A DNA stretch of 32,064 bases from Sulfurovum sp. (GTDB lineage Bacteria; Campylobacterota; Campylobacteria; Campylobacterales; Sulfurovaceae), in assembly GCA_030826885.1 (NCBI GenBank), contig JAUUDF010000024.1, forward strand, positions 1 to 32,064. Direction: 5' to 3'. The notes under the pieces were generated by a model. It made no database searches, was not told where the DNA came from, and saw only the letters and a list, made by a program, of their open reading frames with translations. The position numbers and the translations under genes are program-made. This document shows positions 7,551-14,435 of this stretch, piece by piece (the stretch's first letter is position 1; each line of letters opens with the position of its first letter).

Positions 7551-8399
7551 ATGTTGAAATTAGCAAAAACATCACTTCTGGCTGTAGCGGTCATGGCTAC
7601 CTCGGTTGTCGCATCAGACATTCTCGTTACTGTAAACGGTAAAAACATCACCAAGCAGGATGCCGAAGCATTTGTAAGTGCAACCGCTCCCAATGCCCAC
7701 TTTGAACAGCTTGCTCCGCAGCAGCAGGAGATGGTCAAAAGAACACTCGTAGAGAAGGTTCTCTTTGCTGATCTCGCAAAAAAAGAGGGTATTGAAAAGA
7801 CACCGGAATTCAAAAGGAACATGCAGAAGATCGCAGATGAGCTGGCGGTCAATATGTGGATGAAAAAGCAGATGGACAGCGCAGTCGTCAGTGACAGTGA
7901 AGCCAAAGCATTCTACGACAAGAACAAAGAGAAGTTCATGGTGCCTGAAACAGTACATGCAAGACACATTCTTGTAAAAACGGAAAAAGAGGCAAAAGAT
8001 ATCATCAATCAGCTCAAAGGGCTTAGCGGAGATAAACTCAAAGCGAAATTCATTGAGCTTGCCAAAGCCAAATCGACCGGTCCTTCAGGTCCGAAAGGTG
8101 GAGATCTCGGAAACTTCAGAAAAGGGCAGATGGTACCGGAGTTCTCCAAAGCGGTATGGTCACTGAAACCGGGCGAAATTACAACAAAGCCGGTTAAAAC
8201 GCAGTTTGGTTACCATGTGATCTATCTTGAAGAGAAAAATGCAGCGAAGCCTGTTGCGTATGAAACAGTCAAAGAGAAGATTATTGCGACACTCAAACAG
8301 CAGCAGTTTGCGAAAAAGATGTCTGAAATTGCCAAAGAACTCAGAAGCAAGGCAAAAATCGTCGACATGAGCAAAGCGGTAGAGAAAACAGCAAAATAG
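7551..8399 (+). CDS. peb4: Periplasmic peptidyl-prolyl isomerase/chaperone, Peb4 (SurA-like) family
   Basis: A 282-residue exported protein with a signal peptide (first ~21 residues, cleavage after VVAS or nearby). It has an N-terminal helical chaperone module starting at ILVTVNGKNITKQDA and including MWMKKQM (near residue 103). A parvulin isomerase domain follows at about 127-235, recognisable by VHARHILVK, GGDLGNF, MVPEFSKAVWSL and FGYHVIYLEEK. A C-terminal helix completes the chaperone core. In C. jejuni Peb4 helps outer-membrane proteins fold, and the same role is inferred here. A weakly sigma-70-like TATACT at 7504-7509 precedes it. The downstream gene repeats its helical module without the isomerase domain. 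Confidence 0.92.
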   Translation: MLKLAKTSLLAVAVMATSVVASDILVTVNGKNITKQDAEAFVSATAPNAHFEQLAPQQQEMVKRTLVEKVLFADLAKKEGIEKTPEFKRNMQKIADELAVNMWMKKQMDSAVVSDSEAKAFYDKNKEKFMVPETVHARHILVKTEKEAKDIINQLKGLSGDKLKAKFIELAKAKSTGPSGPKGGDLGNFRKGQMVPEFSKAVWSLKPGEITTKPVKTQFGYHVIYLEEKNAAKPVAYETVKEKIIATLKQQQFAKKMSEIAKELRSKAKIVDMSKAVEKTAK

Positions 8400-8427
8400 A
8401 ACGATTGACCATTAGACAGGGAAGAGA

Positions 8428-9471
8428 ATGAAACGAACGATCATCGCGATGTCAGTTGCATGTGGGCTTGCCTCAAGCCCGGTCATGGCAGACCATCTCA
8501 AAGAGAGTCTCAGCGGTATGCTGAAGAAAAAAGAAGAAACCCCATCCTTGGTAAACCTCAATGGTATCGATCTGGATGGAAAGGCAAAGCCGCTTAAACC
8601 CAAAAGCCGTTCCTCCAAAGCTGTGGTCGCGACGGTCAATGGAGAGAAAATACGCAAAAAAGAGGCAGATACCTATCTTTCGAAGCGTACGAATGGAAAG
8701 ATCAAAGACTTCGACCTGCTCCCCAAAAAACAGCGTTTGAGTCTGATTAAAGAACTTGCCCTGCCAAAAATCATTGCGAAAAAAGCCCAAAAAGCATTTT
8801 CCAGTGAAGAGAAAGATGCGCTGATAGCACGTGCATGGATGCAGAATGCCATGGCAAAAGCCAAAGTACCCGAAGCGCAGATCAAAGCTGCCTATGAACG
8901 TATCAAAGCACAGGCAAAGGCCAAAAGTGCACTCGCACAGCTTCCGCCTCTGGAAAAGATCAAAGAGCGTATTAAAATGCAAATAGCCGAACAGCAGCTC
9001 ATCGGACAACTAATGCGTGGTGTGGAGGTGAAAGTAGACAGTACGTCGAAGGACATAGCCGGATATGCAGGAATGATTCCCATTTATGTAGAAGATGTGA
9101 ACAAAGCCCTTGCACGTATGACAAAAGGCAAAATGACGTGGGCAACACTCTCTCCAAAAGACAGACTCGGAGTATTGAATATGATCGCACCAAGCAAGTT
9201 GATTACACTCAGTGCAAAGAATGCTTTGACCAAAGAACAAAAAGATGCGGTGCTGGCCAATGTATGGATGCAGAAAAAACTTTCTGAAATAGATGTATCC
9301 GAGAAAGAGCTAAAGGCACGTTATGCCAAACTTAAAACCATACTTAAAAAATCAAAAAGCAAAAAGAAACTTCCGGAGTTTTCCAAAATCGAACCCAGTC
9401 TAAAGATGGAAATTGCACGGGAAAAACTGGTGAAGTCTTTGACAAAAGATGCTAAAATAACGCTCAAGTAA
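8428..9471 (+). CDS. Exported protein with two tandem Peb4/SurA-like helical modules and no isomerase domain
   Basis: A 347-residue protein with a signal peptide (MKRTIIAMSVACGL, cleavage likely after PVMA, residue 21) and a Lys-rich linker to about residue 64. Two similar modules follow, about 66-203 and 216-346. They align through LLPKKQRLSLIKEL with LSPKDRLGVLNMI, and SSEEKDALIARAWMQ with TKEQKDAVLANVWMQ. Both end in long basic helices (KIKERIKMQIAEQQL and IEPSLKMEIAREKL). The first begins with VVATVNGEKIRKKEAD, as the Peb4 chaperone module does, and the WM..K pattern also occurs in the upstream Peb4. No parvulin domain is present. The protein is very Lys/Ala-rich and has no cysteine after the signal. 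The gene follows peb4 by 28 bases with its own AGGGAAGAG site and probably shares its transcript. A periplasmic holdase role is inferred, not shown. Confidence 0.85.
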   Translation: MKRTIIAMSVACGLASSPVMADHLKESLSGMLKKKEETPSLVNLNGIDLDGKAKPLKPKSRSSKAVVATVNGEKIRKKEADTYLSKRTNGKIKDFDLLPKKQRLSLIKELALPKIIAKKAQKAFSSEEKDALIARAWMQNAMAKAKVPEAQIKAAYERIKAQAKAKSALAQLPPLEKIKERIKMQIAEQQLIGQLMRGVEVKVDSTSKDIAGYAGMIPIYVEDVNKALARMTKGKMTWATLSPKDRLGVLNMIAPSKLITLSAKNALTKEQKDAVLANVWMQKKLSEIDVSEKELKARYAKLKTILKKSKSKKKLPEFSKIEPSLKMEIAREKLVKSLTKDAKITLK

Positions 9472-9492
9472 CTCAACAAGGAAAGTGTAATC

Positions 9493-10566
9493 ATGTCTAC
9501 AAAAGTATTGGACTCTATCAATGCAGGTGTCGTGACAGGCGATGACCTGCAAACTCTTTTTTCCATAGCTAAAGCAAATGAATTTGCCATTCCGGCAGTG
9601 AATGTAGTAGGAACCTCTTCTCTCAATGCAGTTATGGAGGCAGCCAAAAAGGTCAATTCCCCTGTGATCGTTCAGTTTAGTAATGGCGGGGCTGCGTTTT
9701 ATGCGGGGAAAGGGCTTCCTTCGGATCAAGCGGCGGTGCTCGGTGCCATCAGTGGTGCGAAACATGTGCATACACTGGCTGAAGCCTACGGTATACCGGT
9801 CGTACTCCATACCGACCATGCTGCAAGAAAACTACTGCCGTGGATCGACGCACTGCTAGATGCTAGTGAAACACACTTCCAAACCTACGGCAAGCCGCTC
9901 TTCTCCTCCCACATGATCGATCTGAGTGAAGAGCCTCTCGAAGAGAATATCGCCACGTGTAAAGCCTACCTTGAACGTATGAGCAAAATGGGTATGACCC
10001 TTGAGATCGAACTGGGGATCACCGGCGGTGAAGAGGATGGAGTGGACAACACCGATGTGGACAACAGTCTGCTCTATACCCAGCCCGAAGAGGTGGCCTA
10101 TGCCTATGAAGAGCTTTCAAAAGTTTCTGACAGATTTACCATTGCAGCATCGTTTGGGAATGTGCATGGGGTCTATAAACCGGGTAATGTCGTGTTGCGT
10201 CCGGAGATCCTTGACAACTCGCAAAAGTATATCGAGCAAAAGTACAACACATCCGAAAAGCCGGTCAACTTCGTCTTCCATGGCGGTTCGGGCAGTGACC
10301 TCAAAGATATTCGTGATGCAATCAGCTACGGTGTGATCAAAATGAACATCGACACCGATACCCAGTGGGCTTTCTGGGATGGTGTACGCGGTTATGTAGC
10401 GAAGTTCCATGACTATCTACAGGGGCAGATCGGCAACCCTGAAGGTGAAGATAAACCAAACAAAAGCTACTATGATCCGCGTAAATGGCTACGAGCCGGT
10501 GAAGAGTCGATGGTCAAGCGTCTTGAGCGGGCATTTGATGATCTTAATTGTGTCGGACGTAATTAG
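9493..10566 (+). CDS. fba: Class II fructose-bisphosphate aldolase
   Basis: This zinc enzyme splits fructose 1,6-bisphosphate into dihydroxyacetone phosphate and glyceraldehyde 3-phosphate, and works in the reverse direction in gluconeogenesis. At 357 residues it is of the long, E. coli FbaA-like type. Visible motifs are FAIPAVNVVGTSSLNA, the catalytic and metal residues in VLHTDHAARK (Asp108, His109), GGEEDGVDN, the zinc histidine in GNVHGVYKPG, and FHGGSGS followed by NIDTDTQWAF, which binds the substrate phosphate. AAGGAAA precedes the ATG. It follows the duplicated chaperone gene by 21 bases. Many Campylobacterota lack a full glycolysis, so the gluconeogenic direction is likely. Confidence 0.97.
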   Translation: MSTKVLDSINAGVVTGDDLQTLFSIAKANEFAIPAVNVVGTSSLNAVMEAAKKVNSPVIVQFSNGGAAFYAGKGLPSDQAAVLGAISGAKHVHTLAEAYGIPVVLHTDHAARKLLPWIDALLDASETHFQTYGKPLFSSHMIDLSEEPLEENIATCKAYLERMSKMGMTLEIELGITGGEEDGVDNTDVDNSLLYTQPEEVAYAYEELSKVSDRFTIAASFGNVHGVYKPGNVVLRPEILDNSQKYIEQKYNTSEKPVNFVFHGGSGSDLKDIRDAISYGVIKMNIDTDTQWAFWDGVRGYVAKFHDYLQGQIGNPEGEDKPNKSYYDPRKWLRAGEESMVKRLERAFDDLNCVGRN

Positions 10567-10673
10567 ACGTTTTTTGGGATTTGGATCAAACACTCCGGTA
10601 GTCGTGAACGGCAGAGCCGCCCTCCGGGCCAAACACTCCTTTGTCGCATTTTATCCAAACCCCCACCACATCT
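10567..10673. other. 107-base gap with a 10-bp direct repeat and weak hairpins
   Basis: CAAACACTCC occurs twice (10587-10596 and 10630-10639). CGGC/GCCG forms a small hairpin near 10609-10619, and TTTGGAT near 10580 is inverted as ATCCAAA near 10653. No T-run follows the hairpin, so it is not a clear terminator. No ribosome-binding site for the next gene is visible. Confidence 0.35.
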
Positions 10674-11573
10674 ATGCTGACACTTCCTTCTCCCATCCAA
10701 TCCATTACATTTGAGAACCAACACTTCTATCTGAAGCGTGATGATCTGATACATCCTGATTTTTCAGGTAACAAGGCACGCAAATTTCATTATTTTCTAC
10801 ACTATGAATTTCCGAATATTCAAAAACTTGTCTCCTATGGCTCTTCACAGTCCAATGCCATGTATTCACTCTCAGTTCTTGCCAAGATGAGAGGATGGGA
10901 ATTCGTGTATTTTGTAGATCATGTTTCAGATTATTTGAAGGAAAATCCTCATGGTAACTACAAAGCTGCGTTGGACAACGGGATGGTTATTTGTGAGCAA
11001 CAAGCAAGAAAGAGGGAGCAGTTTGGAAATGACGTACTCTTCATAGAGGAGGGTGGACGACAGAGAGAGGCGGAGTATGGCATCAGACTTTTGGCAGAGG
11101 AGATCATAGCGTGGCAAAAAGATAATAGTATAGATGAGCTAAATGTTTTTCTTCCCTCTGGTACAGGCACAACCGCGTTATTTTTGCAAAAAAATCTTTC
11201 ACTCTTCACTCTTGACTCTTCACTCTTCACGAAGGTTTATACCTGTCCCTGTGTTGGTGACAGCAACTATCTTCAAAAACAGTTCAAGCAGCTGGAACCT
11301 GATGCAAAACTGTATCCGAAGATTGTTGCCCTTCAGCAAAAACACCATTTTGGGAAACTTTATCGAGAAAATTACGAAATTTGGCTAAAATTACAGCAAG
11401 AAACGGGTGTAATCTTTGACCTCCTGTATGATCCACTGGGGTGGCGCACACTACTGGCACACGCTGAAGTGTTGCAAAAGCCGGTGATGTATATTCATCA
11501 GGGTGGTCTCCTGGGCAATGAAAGCATGCTAAAACGATATTTTCGGAAGTTTCCAAAAATATCGAGTGAATAG
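10674..11573 (+). CDS. PLP-dependent enzyme, ACC deaminase/D-cysteine desulfhydrase family
   Basis: The 299-residue protein belongs to the fold-type II PLP enzymes that include D-cysteine desulfhydrase and 1-aminocyclopropane-1-carboxylate deaminase. The opening LKRDDLIHPDFSGNKARKF holds the PLP lysine, and YGSSQSNAMYSL is the cofactor and substrate loop. LPSGTGTTALFL is the phosphate-binding glycine-rich motif and the C-terminus has IHQGGLLG. The substrate is not clear. I placed the start at the ATG at 10674. A TTG 33 bases upstream is also open, and neither has a good ribosome-binding site. Residues around NLSLFTLDSSLFT are encoded by a heptanucleotide repeat array (11199-11230) and look like an insertion in a surface loop. 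The stop codon itself lies in a second heptamer array. Confidence 0.75.
   Translation: MLTLPSPIQSITFENQHFYLKRDDLIHPDFSGNKARKFHYFLHYEFPNIQKLVSYGSSQSNAMYSLSVLAKMRGWEFVYFVDHVSDYLKENPHGNYKAALDNGMVICEQQARKREQFGNDVLFIEEGGRQREAEYGIRLLAEEIIAWQKDNSIDELNVFLPSGTGTTALFLQKNLSLFTLDSSLFTKVYTCPCVGDSNYLQKQFKQLEPDAKLYPKIVALQQKHHFGKLYRENYEIWLKLQQETGVIFDLLYDPLGWRTLLAHAEVLQKPVMYIHQGGLLGNESMLKRYFRKFPKISSE
11199..11230. repeat. Heptanucleotide tandem repeat inside a coding sequence
   Basis: TCACTCT is repeated four times (third copy TGACTCT) and followed by TCAC. The array stays in frame and encodes Ser/Leu/Phe/Thr-rich residues between the glycine-rich loop and the segment KVYTCPCVGD of the PLP enzyme. Confidence 0.75.
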
Positions 11574-11595
11574 TTAATAGTGAATAGTGAAGAGT
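11565..11595. repeat. Heptanucleotide tandem repeat covering a stop codon
   Basis: AGTGAAT, AGTTAAT, AGTGAAT and AGTGAAG follow each other, plus AGT. AGTGAAG is the exact reverse complement of the CTTCACT unit in the array at 11199-11230, so both belong to one family in opposite orientation. The TAG stop of the PLP enzyme (11571-11573) lies in the first two units. Confidence 0.7.
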
Positions 11596-11635
11596 TTTGG
11601 TATGATTTCTTTCAGAAATCTTTTATCAATATGAT

Positions 11636-11654
11636 AGGTATGTAATTACGTACC
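11636..11654. repeat. Near-perfect 18-bp palindrome in the hisD leader
   Basis: The sequence AGGTATGTAATTACGTACC is a palindrome around GTAATTAC with one mismatched pair. It ends 14 bases before the hisD ATG, so it could be an operator or a hairpin in the leader. Similar sequences occur at 3821-3839 and 13380-13398. Confidence 0.5.
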
Positions 11655-11668
11655 AATGAGGATAATAT

Positions 11669-12958
11669 ATGAAAATATTTTACAGCAATGATGACGCATT
11701 TGAAGCAAATTTCAATGAACTTCTTGAGCGTGGCAAGATGGATATAGAGGGTGTAACAGGCATTGTCTCCGGACTTCTCAAAGAGATACAGAATGAGGGC
11801 AACAAAGCGCTTAAAGCGCAAATTGCCAAGTTTGACCGATGGGAGCCCAAAGAGGATGCTGAACTGATGGTTTCGACCGAGGCGATGGCGAAGGCGTATG
11901 CAAACATAGACCCCAAACTGCGAGATGCCCTCCATCTTGCCTATGACCGCATTGAAGCCTATCACCAGAAGCTCATGCCCAAAACATGGATGGAGGAAGA
12001 GGCGAGCGGTACCATTCTCGGACAGAAGGTCACGGCCGTAGACAAAGCAGGGCTCTACATTCCCGGAGGCAAGGCGGCCTATCCGAGTTCGCTGCTGATG
12101 AATGTCATTCCTGCACAGGTTGCCGGTGTAGAGGAGATTGTGGTTTGTACACCTTCACCGGACAATGAACTCAACGAACTGCTGCTTGCTGCCTGTCACC
12201 TCTGTAAAGTCGACAAAGTCTTCAAAGTCGGAGGTGCTTCGGCGATCGGTGCGATGGCGTACGGTACCGAGACGATCCCCAAGGTCGATGTCATTACAGG
12301 GCCGGGCAATATTTTTGTCGCTACAGCAAAAAAGCTGGTCTATGGAGAAGTGAACATCGATATGATCGCAGGCCCCTCAGAGATCGGCATACTTGCAGAT
12401 GAGAGTGCCAGAGAGGATTATCTGGCGATCGATCTGCTCTCTCAGGCTGAGCATGATGAGATGGCAAGCTCGATTCTCATCACTACCGACAGCGAACTGG
12501 CAAACAGGGTTTCCGGCAAGGTAGAGGCGTTTCTGGGTACGCTTTCGCGTGAAGCGATTGCCAGAAAGTCCATCGAGGAGCGCGGGGCGATCATCGTCAC
12601 CGAAGATATGGATGAAGCGATCGCGCTCATGAATGAGATCGCACCCGAACACCTCGAAGTGGTGACCAAAGAGCCGATGGCACTGCTGGATAAGATCAAA
12701 CATGCCGGAGCGATTTTCCTGGGTGAAAATACACCGGAGCCTATCGGTGACTATATCGCCGGCCCCAACCACACACTCCCTACCGGCGGGACAGCGAAAT
12801 TTTACTCACCGTTGAGTGTAGAGAACTTCCTCAAAAAATCTTCCATCATTATGATGAGCAAACAGGGGATGCAGGAGATCGGAGAACAGTGCGCTATGAT
12901 CGCTCATACCGAAGGGTTGACGGCACATGAGGAGAGTGTGAGGATCAGATTGAAATAA
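11669..12958 (+). CDS. hisD: Histidinol dehydrogenase
   Basis: HisD carries out the last two steps of histidine synthesis, oxidising L-histidinol to L-histidine with two NAD. The protein is 429 residues, the usual length. Family motifs appear in order: GLYIPGGKAAYPSSLLMN, CTPSP, KVGGASAIGAMAYGT, DVITGPGN, DMIAGPSEIGILAD, the zinc and catalytic residues in SQAEHDEMAS, APEHLEV (catalytic Glu and His) and GPNHTLPTGG. AATGAGGATAAT before the ATG gives a modest ribosome-binding site. No other his gene is adjacent. A palindrome sits in the leader and may take part in its control. Confidence 0.97.
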   Translation: MKIFYSNDDAFEANFNELLERGKMDIEGVTGIVSGLLKEIQNEGNKALKAQIAKFDRWEPKEDAELMVSTEAMAKAYANIDPKLRDALHLAYDRIEAYHQKLMPKTWMEEEASGTILGQKVTAVDKAGLYIPGGKAAYPSSLLMNVIPAQVAGVEEIVVCTPSPDNELNELLLAACHLCKVDKVFKVGGASAIGAMAYGTETIPKVDVITGPGNIFVATAKKLVYGEVNIDMIAGPSEIGILADESAREDYLAIDLLSQAEHDEMASSILITTDSELANRVSGKVEAFLGTLSREAIARKSIEERGAIIVTEDMDEAIALMNEIAPEHLEVVTKEPMALLDKIKHAGAIFLGENTPEPIGDYIAGPNHTLPTGGTAKFYSPLSVENFLKKSSIIMMSKQGMQEIGEQCAMIAHTEGLTAHEESVRIRLK

Positions 12959-12961
12959 ATA

Positions 12962-13324
12962 ATGAAATATGTATTGGTTCTTTTTATATTCTTTTTGATT
13001 TTTTTAACAGGGTATTATGTCTTTTCTCCAATGAGAAAGGGTGAATGGAAAGTAAAAAGAACTATTCAGTCTCCAGATGGTCACATTTTTGCAAAAATCA
13101 AGTGTTTGAATGATAGCGGTGCAACAGTCGGGTTTTACTGCAAACCTTTGCTTGATAATAAAGAAATGATGATGGTGCGAAATAAAGATATTGATATTAA
13201 ATGGGCTTCTAACAATGTCTTGGTGGTCTATGTCAATAAATATGAAAAAATATATGATTTTATCAGTGTATATTGGGATGATAAATTTAAAACTGAGTAT
13301 TTTATCAATTTGCAATATATGTAA
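12962..13324 (+). CDS. AT-rich hypothetical membrane-anchored protein
   Basis: A 120-residue protein with one N-terminal membrane anchor (LVLFIFFLIFLTGYYVF) and an outward or periplasmic domain. The pattern SPDGHIFAKIKCLNDSGAT, then IKWASNNVLVVYV, recalls small SPDG...GAT...W.dn.tv domains such as DUF5412, but this is only a weak resemblance. The codon usage is clearly more AT-rich than its neighbours, which suggests later acquisition. It starts three bases after hisD, without a good ribosome-binding site, so it may depend on read-through from hisD. Function unknown. Confidence 0.6.
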   Translation: MKYVLVLFIFFLIFLTGYYVFSPMRKGEWKVKRTIQSPDGHIFAKIKCLNDSGATVGFYCKPLLDNKEMMMVRNKDIDIKWASNNVLVVYVNKYEKIYDFISVYWDDKFKTEYFINLQYM

Positions 13325-13379
13325 CCTCATATTTTTTTCGTCTCCACATTGCAAATCGGGATTAGATATCTTTGTATTA

Positions 13380-13398
13380 GGGTTCGTACTCACGTACC
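13380..13398. repeat. Degenerate palindrome of the GGTNYGT...ACGTACC type
   Basis: GGGTTCGTACTCACGTACC lies in the AT-rich, gene-free stretch 13325-13486 between the orphan gene and the tRNA operon. It aligns without gaps with the sequences at 3821-3839 and 11636-11654. Nothing else is recognisable in that stretch, and I see no clear terminator for the tRNA operon there. Confidence 0.45.
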
Positions 13399-13486
13399 TT
13401 TGATACCTTATTTCTTAACGTATGTATTTTTGACGGAAAGTATAAATATCAGTAGTTGATGATTTGAATTTTTAATTGAAGAAGTG

Positions 13487-13573
13487 TGGTGCGGACAAGA
13501 GGACTTGAACCTCCACGGGCTTGCGCCCACTAGAACCTGAATCTAGCGCGTCTACCAATTCCGCCATGTCCGC
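13487..13573 (-). tRNA. tRNA-Leu (anticodon CAG)
   Basis: The minus strand folds with acceptor GCGGACA/TGTCCGC, a long variable arm, a T-arm with GGTTCAAGTCC, and the anticodon stem CTAGA/TCTAG around the loop TTCAGGT. The long variable arm fits leucine. A discriminator A and an encoded CCA end the gene. It is the last of three tRNAs in the operon. Confidence 0.95.
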
Positions 13574-13607
13574 ATAATCAAAGTGAGTATGCCTGGTAAT
13601 AAAAAAG

Positions 13608-13684
13608 TGGCGCGGCGGACGAGACTCGAACTCGCGACCCCCTGCGTGACAGGCAGGTATTCTAACCAACTGAACTACCGCCGC
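13608..13684 (-). tRNA. tRNA-Asp (anticodon GTC)
   Basis: A 77-base tRNA with CCA encoded. The acceptor is GCGGCGG/CCGCCGC with discriminator G, as expected for aspartate. The anticodon arm CCTGC-CTGTCAC-GCAGG region gives GTC, and the T-arm reads GAGTTCGAGTCTC. It is the middle gene of the Lys-Asp-Leu cluster. Confidence 0.95.
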
Positions 13685-13701
13685 ACATTACAAATTTATG
13701 G

Positions 13702-13777
13702 TGGTGACCCGTCTAGGATTCGAACCTAGGGCCCACTCCTTAAAAGGGAGTTGCTCTACCGACTGAGCTAACGGGTC
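13702..13777 (-). tRNA. tRNA-Lys (anticodon TTT)
   Basis: A 76-base tRNA with CCA encoded. Acceptor GACCCGT/ACGGGTC, D-arm TAGCTCAGTCGGTAGAGC, anticodon stem ACTCC/GGAGT around CTTTTAA, and T-arm CTAGGTTCGAATCCTAG are all intact. It is the first gene of the operon, directly after the consensus promoter. Confidence 0.96.
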
Positions 13778-13814
13778 ACATGGCTTATGCAGAATTTCTG
13801 AATAAGTGGACGGA

Positions 13815-13843
13815 ATTATAGCCAAGAGTCACTTTATTGTCAA
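13815..13843 (-). promoter_or_regulatory. Consensus sigma-70 promoter of the tRNA operon
   Basis: TTGACA (13843-13838) and TATAAT (13820-13815) are both perfect and separated by exactly 17 bases. The -10 lies about 38 bases before the tRNA-Lys 5' end. This is the strongest promoter in the window, fitting a stable-RNA operon. Confidence 0.9.
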
Positions 13844-13870
13844 GAGATTTTTCCAAAAACGGAAAAAAAA

Positions 13871-14353
13871 TTATATTTTCAGCATTTGGGCAAGTTTTTC
13901 AATGCCAAAGTGTACCGACTGTGTCTGTACGGCTTCACGGTCTCCCTGAAAAAGGCAATGGTGTATCTCTTTTAGTTCAGGTGTCTGTACACCTATATAG
14001 ACAGTACCTACAGGTTTGGTCGGCGTACCTCCTGTCGGTCCTGCTATGCCGGAGACGGCAATCGCACAGTCGGCGTCGGCCATGTTGAGAATACCCTCAA
14101 GCATTTGTGAAACGCACGCTTCGCTTACCGCACCGAACTGTTCAAGTACATTCTGCTCAACACCGAGCCACTGGTGTTTGATCTCATTGGAGTAGGTCAC
14201 CGCCGAACCATGCAGTACGGCTGAGGCTCCGGATACCGCGGTAAACTCAGCTGCAATACGCCCTCCGGTACAACTCTCCGCAAAGGTTACGGTCTGGTCT
14301 CTTTCAGCGAGTGTCTGTATGATCTTTTCGGTTACTTTTCTTATCTCTTTCAT
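13871..14353 (-). CDS. pncC: Nicotinamide-nucleotide amidase, CinA C-terminal domain family
   Basis: PncC converts nicotinamide mononucleotide to nicotinic acid mononucleotide in NAD recycling. The 160-residue protein is a stand-alone CinA C-terminal domain without the N-terminal molybdopterin-like half of full CinA. It shows VTFAESCTGGRIAAEF near the start, GSAVTYSNEIKHQWLGV, FGAVSEACVSQM, and AVSGIAGPTGGTPTKPVGTVYIGV. All are typical of active members. It is divergent from ileS across an 82-base control region. Confidence 0.92.
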   Translation of the reverse strand: MKEIRKVTEKIIQTLAERDQTVTFAESCTGGRIAAEFTAVSGASAVLHGSAVTYSNEIKHQWLGVEQNVLEQFGAVSEACVSQMLEGILNMADADCAIAVSGIAGPTGGTPTKPVGTVYIGVQTPELKEIHHCLFQGDREAVQTQSVHFGIEKLAQMLKI

Positions 14354-14394
14354 AAGACAATTGTAGCAAAAGTAGCTTCTAAACCTCTTTTGGA

Positions 14395-14400
14395 TATAAT
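14395..14400 (+). promoter_or_regulatory. Probable -10 box of the ileS operon
   Basis: A perfect TATAAT lies 35 bases before the ileS ATG. No -35 box is visible, as is common for sigma-70 promoters of Campylobacterota. A second AT-rich stretch (GATAATATAAC) follows. Confidence 0.5.
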
Positions 14401-14435
14401 CCCCCGATAATATAACACTTAAGGTATTATCGACG

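Noticed and set aside
8473-9009. Minus-strand open frame of 178 codons inside the duplicated chaperone gene
   Set aside because: Phe/Cys-rich translation typical of the antisense of Lys/Glu-rich coding DNA; no ribosome-binding site.
13487-13777. Prophage or genomic-island att site at the tRNA cluster
   Set aside because: No integrase gene and no repeated tRNA 3' segment was found in the window.
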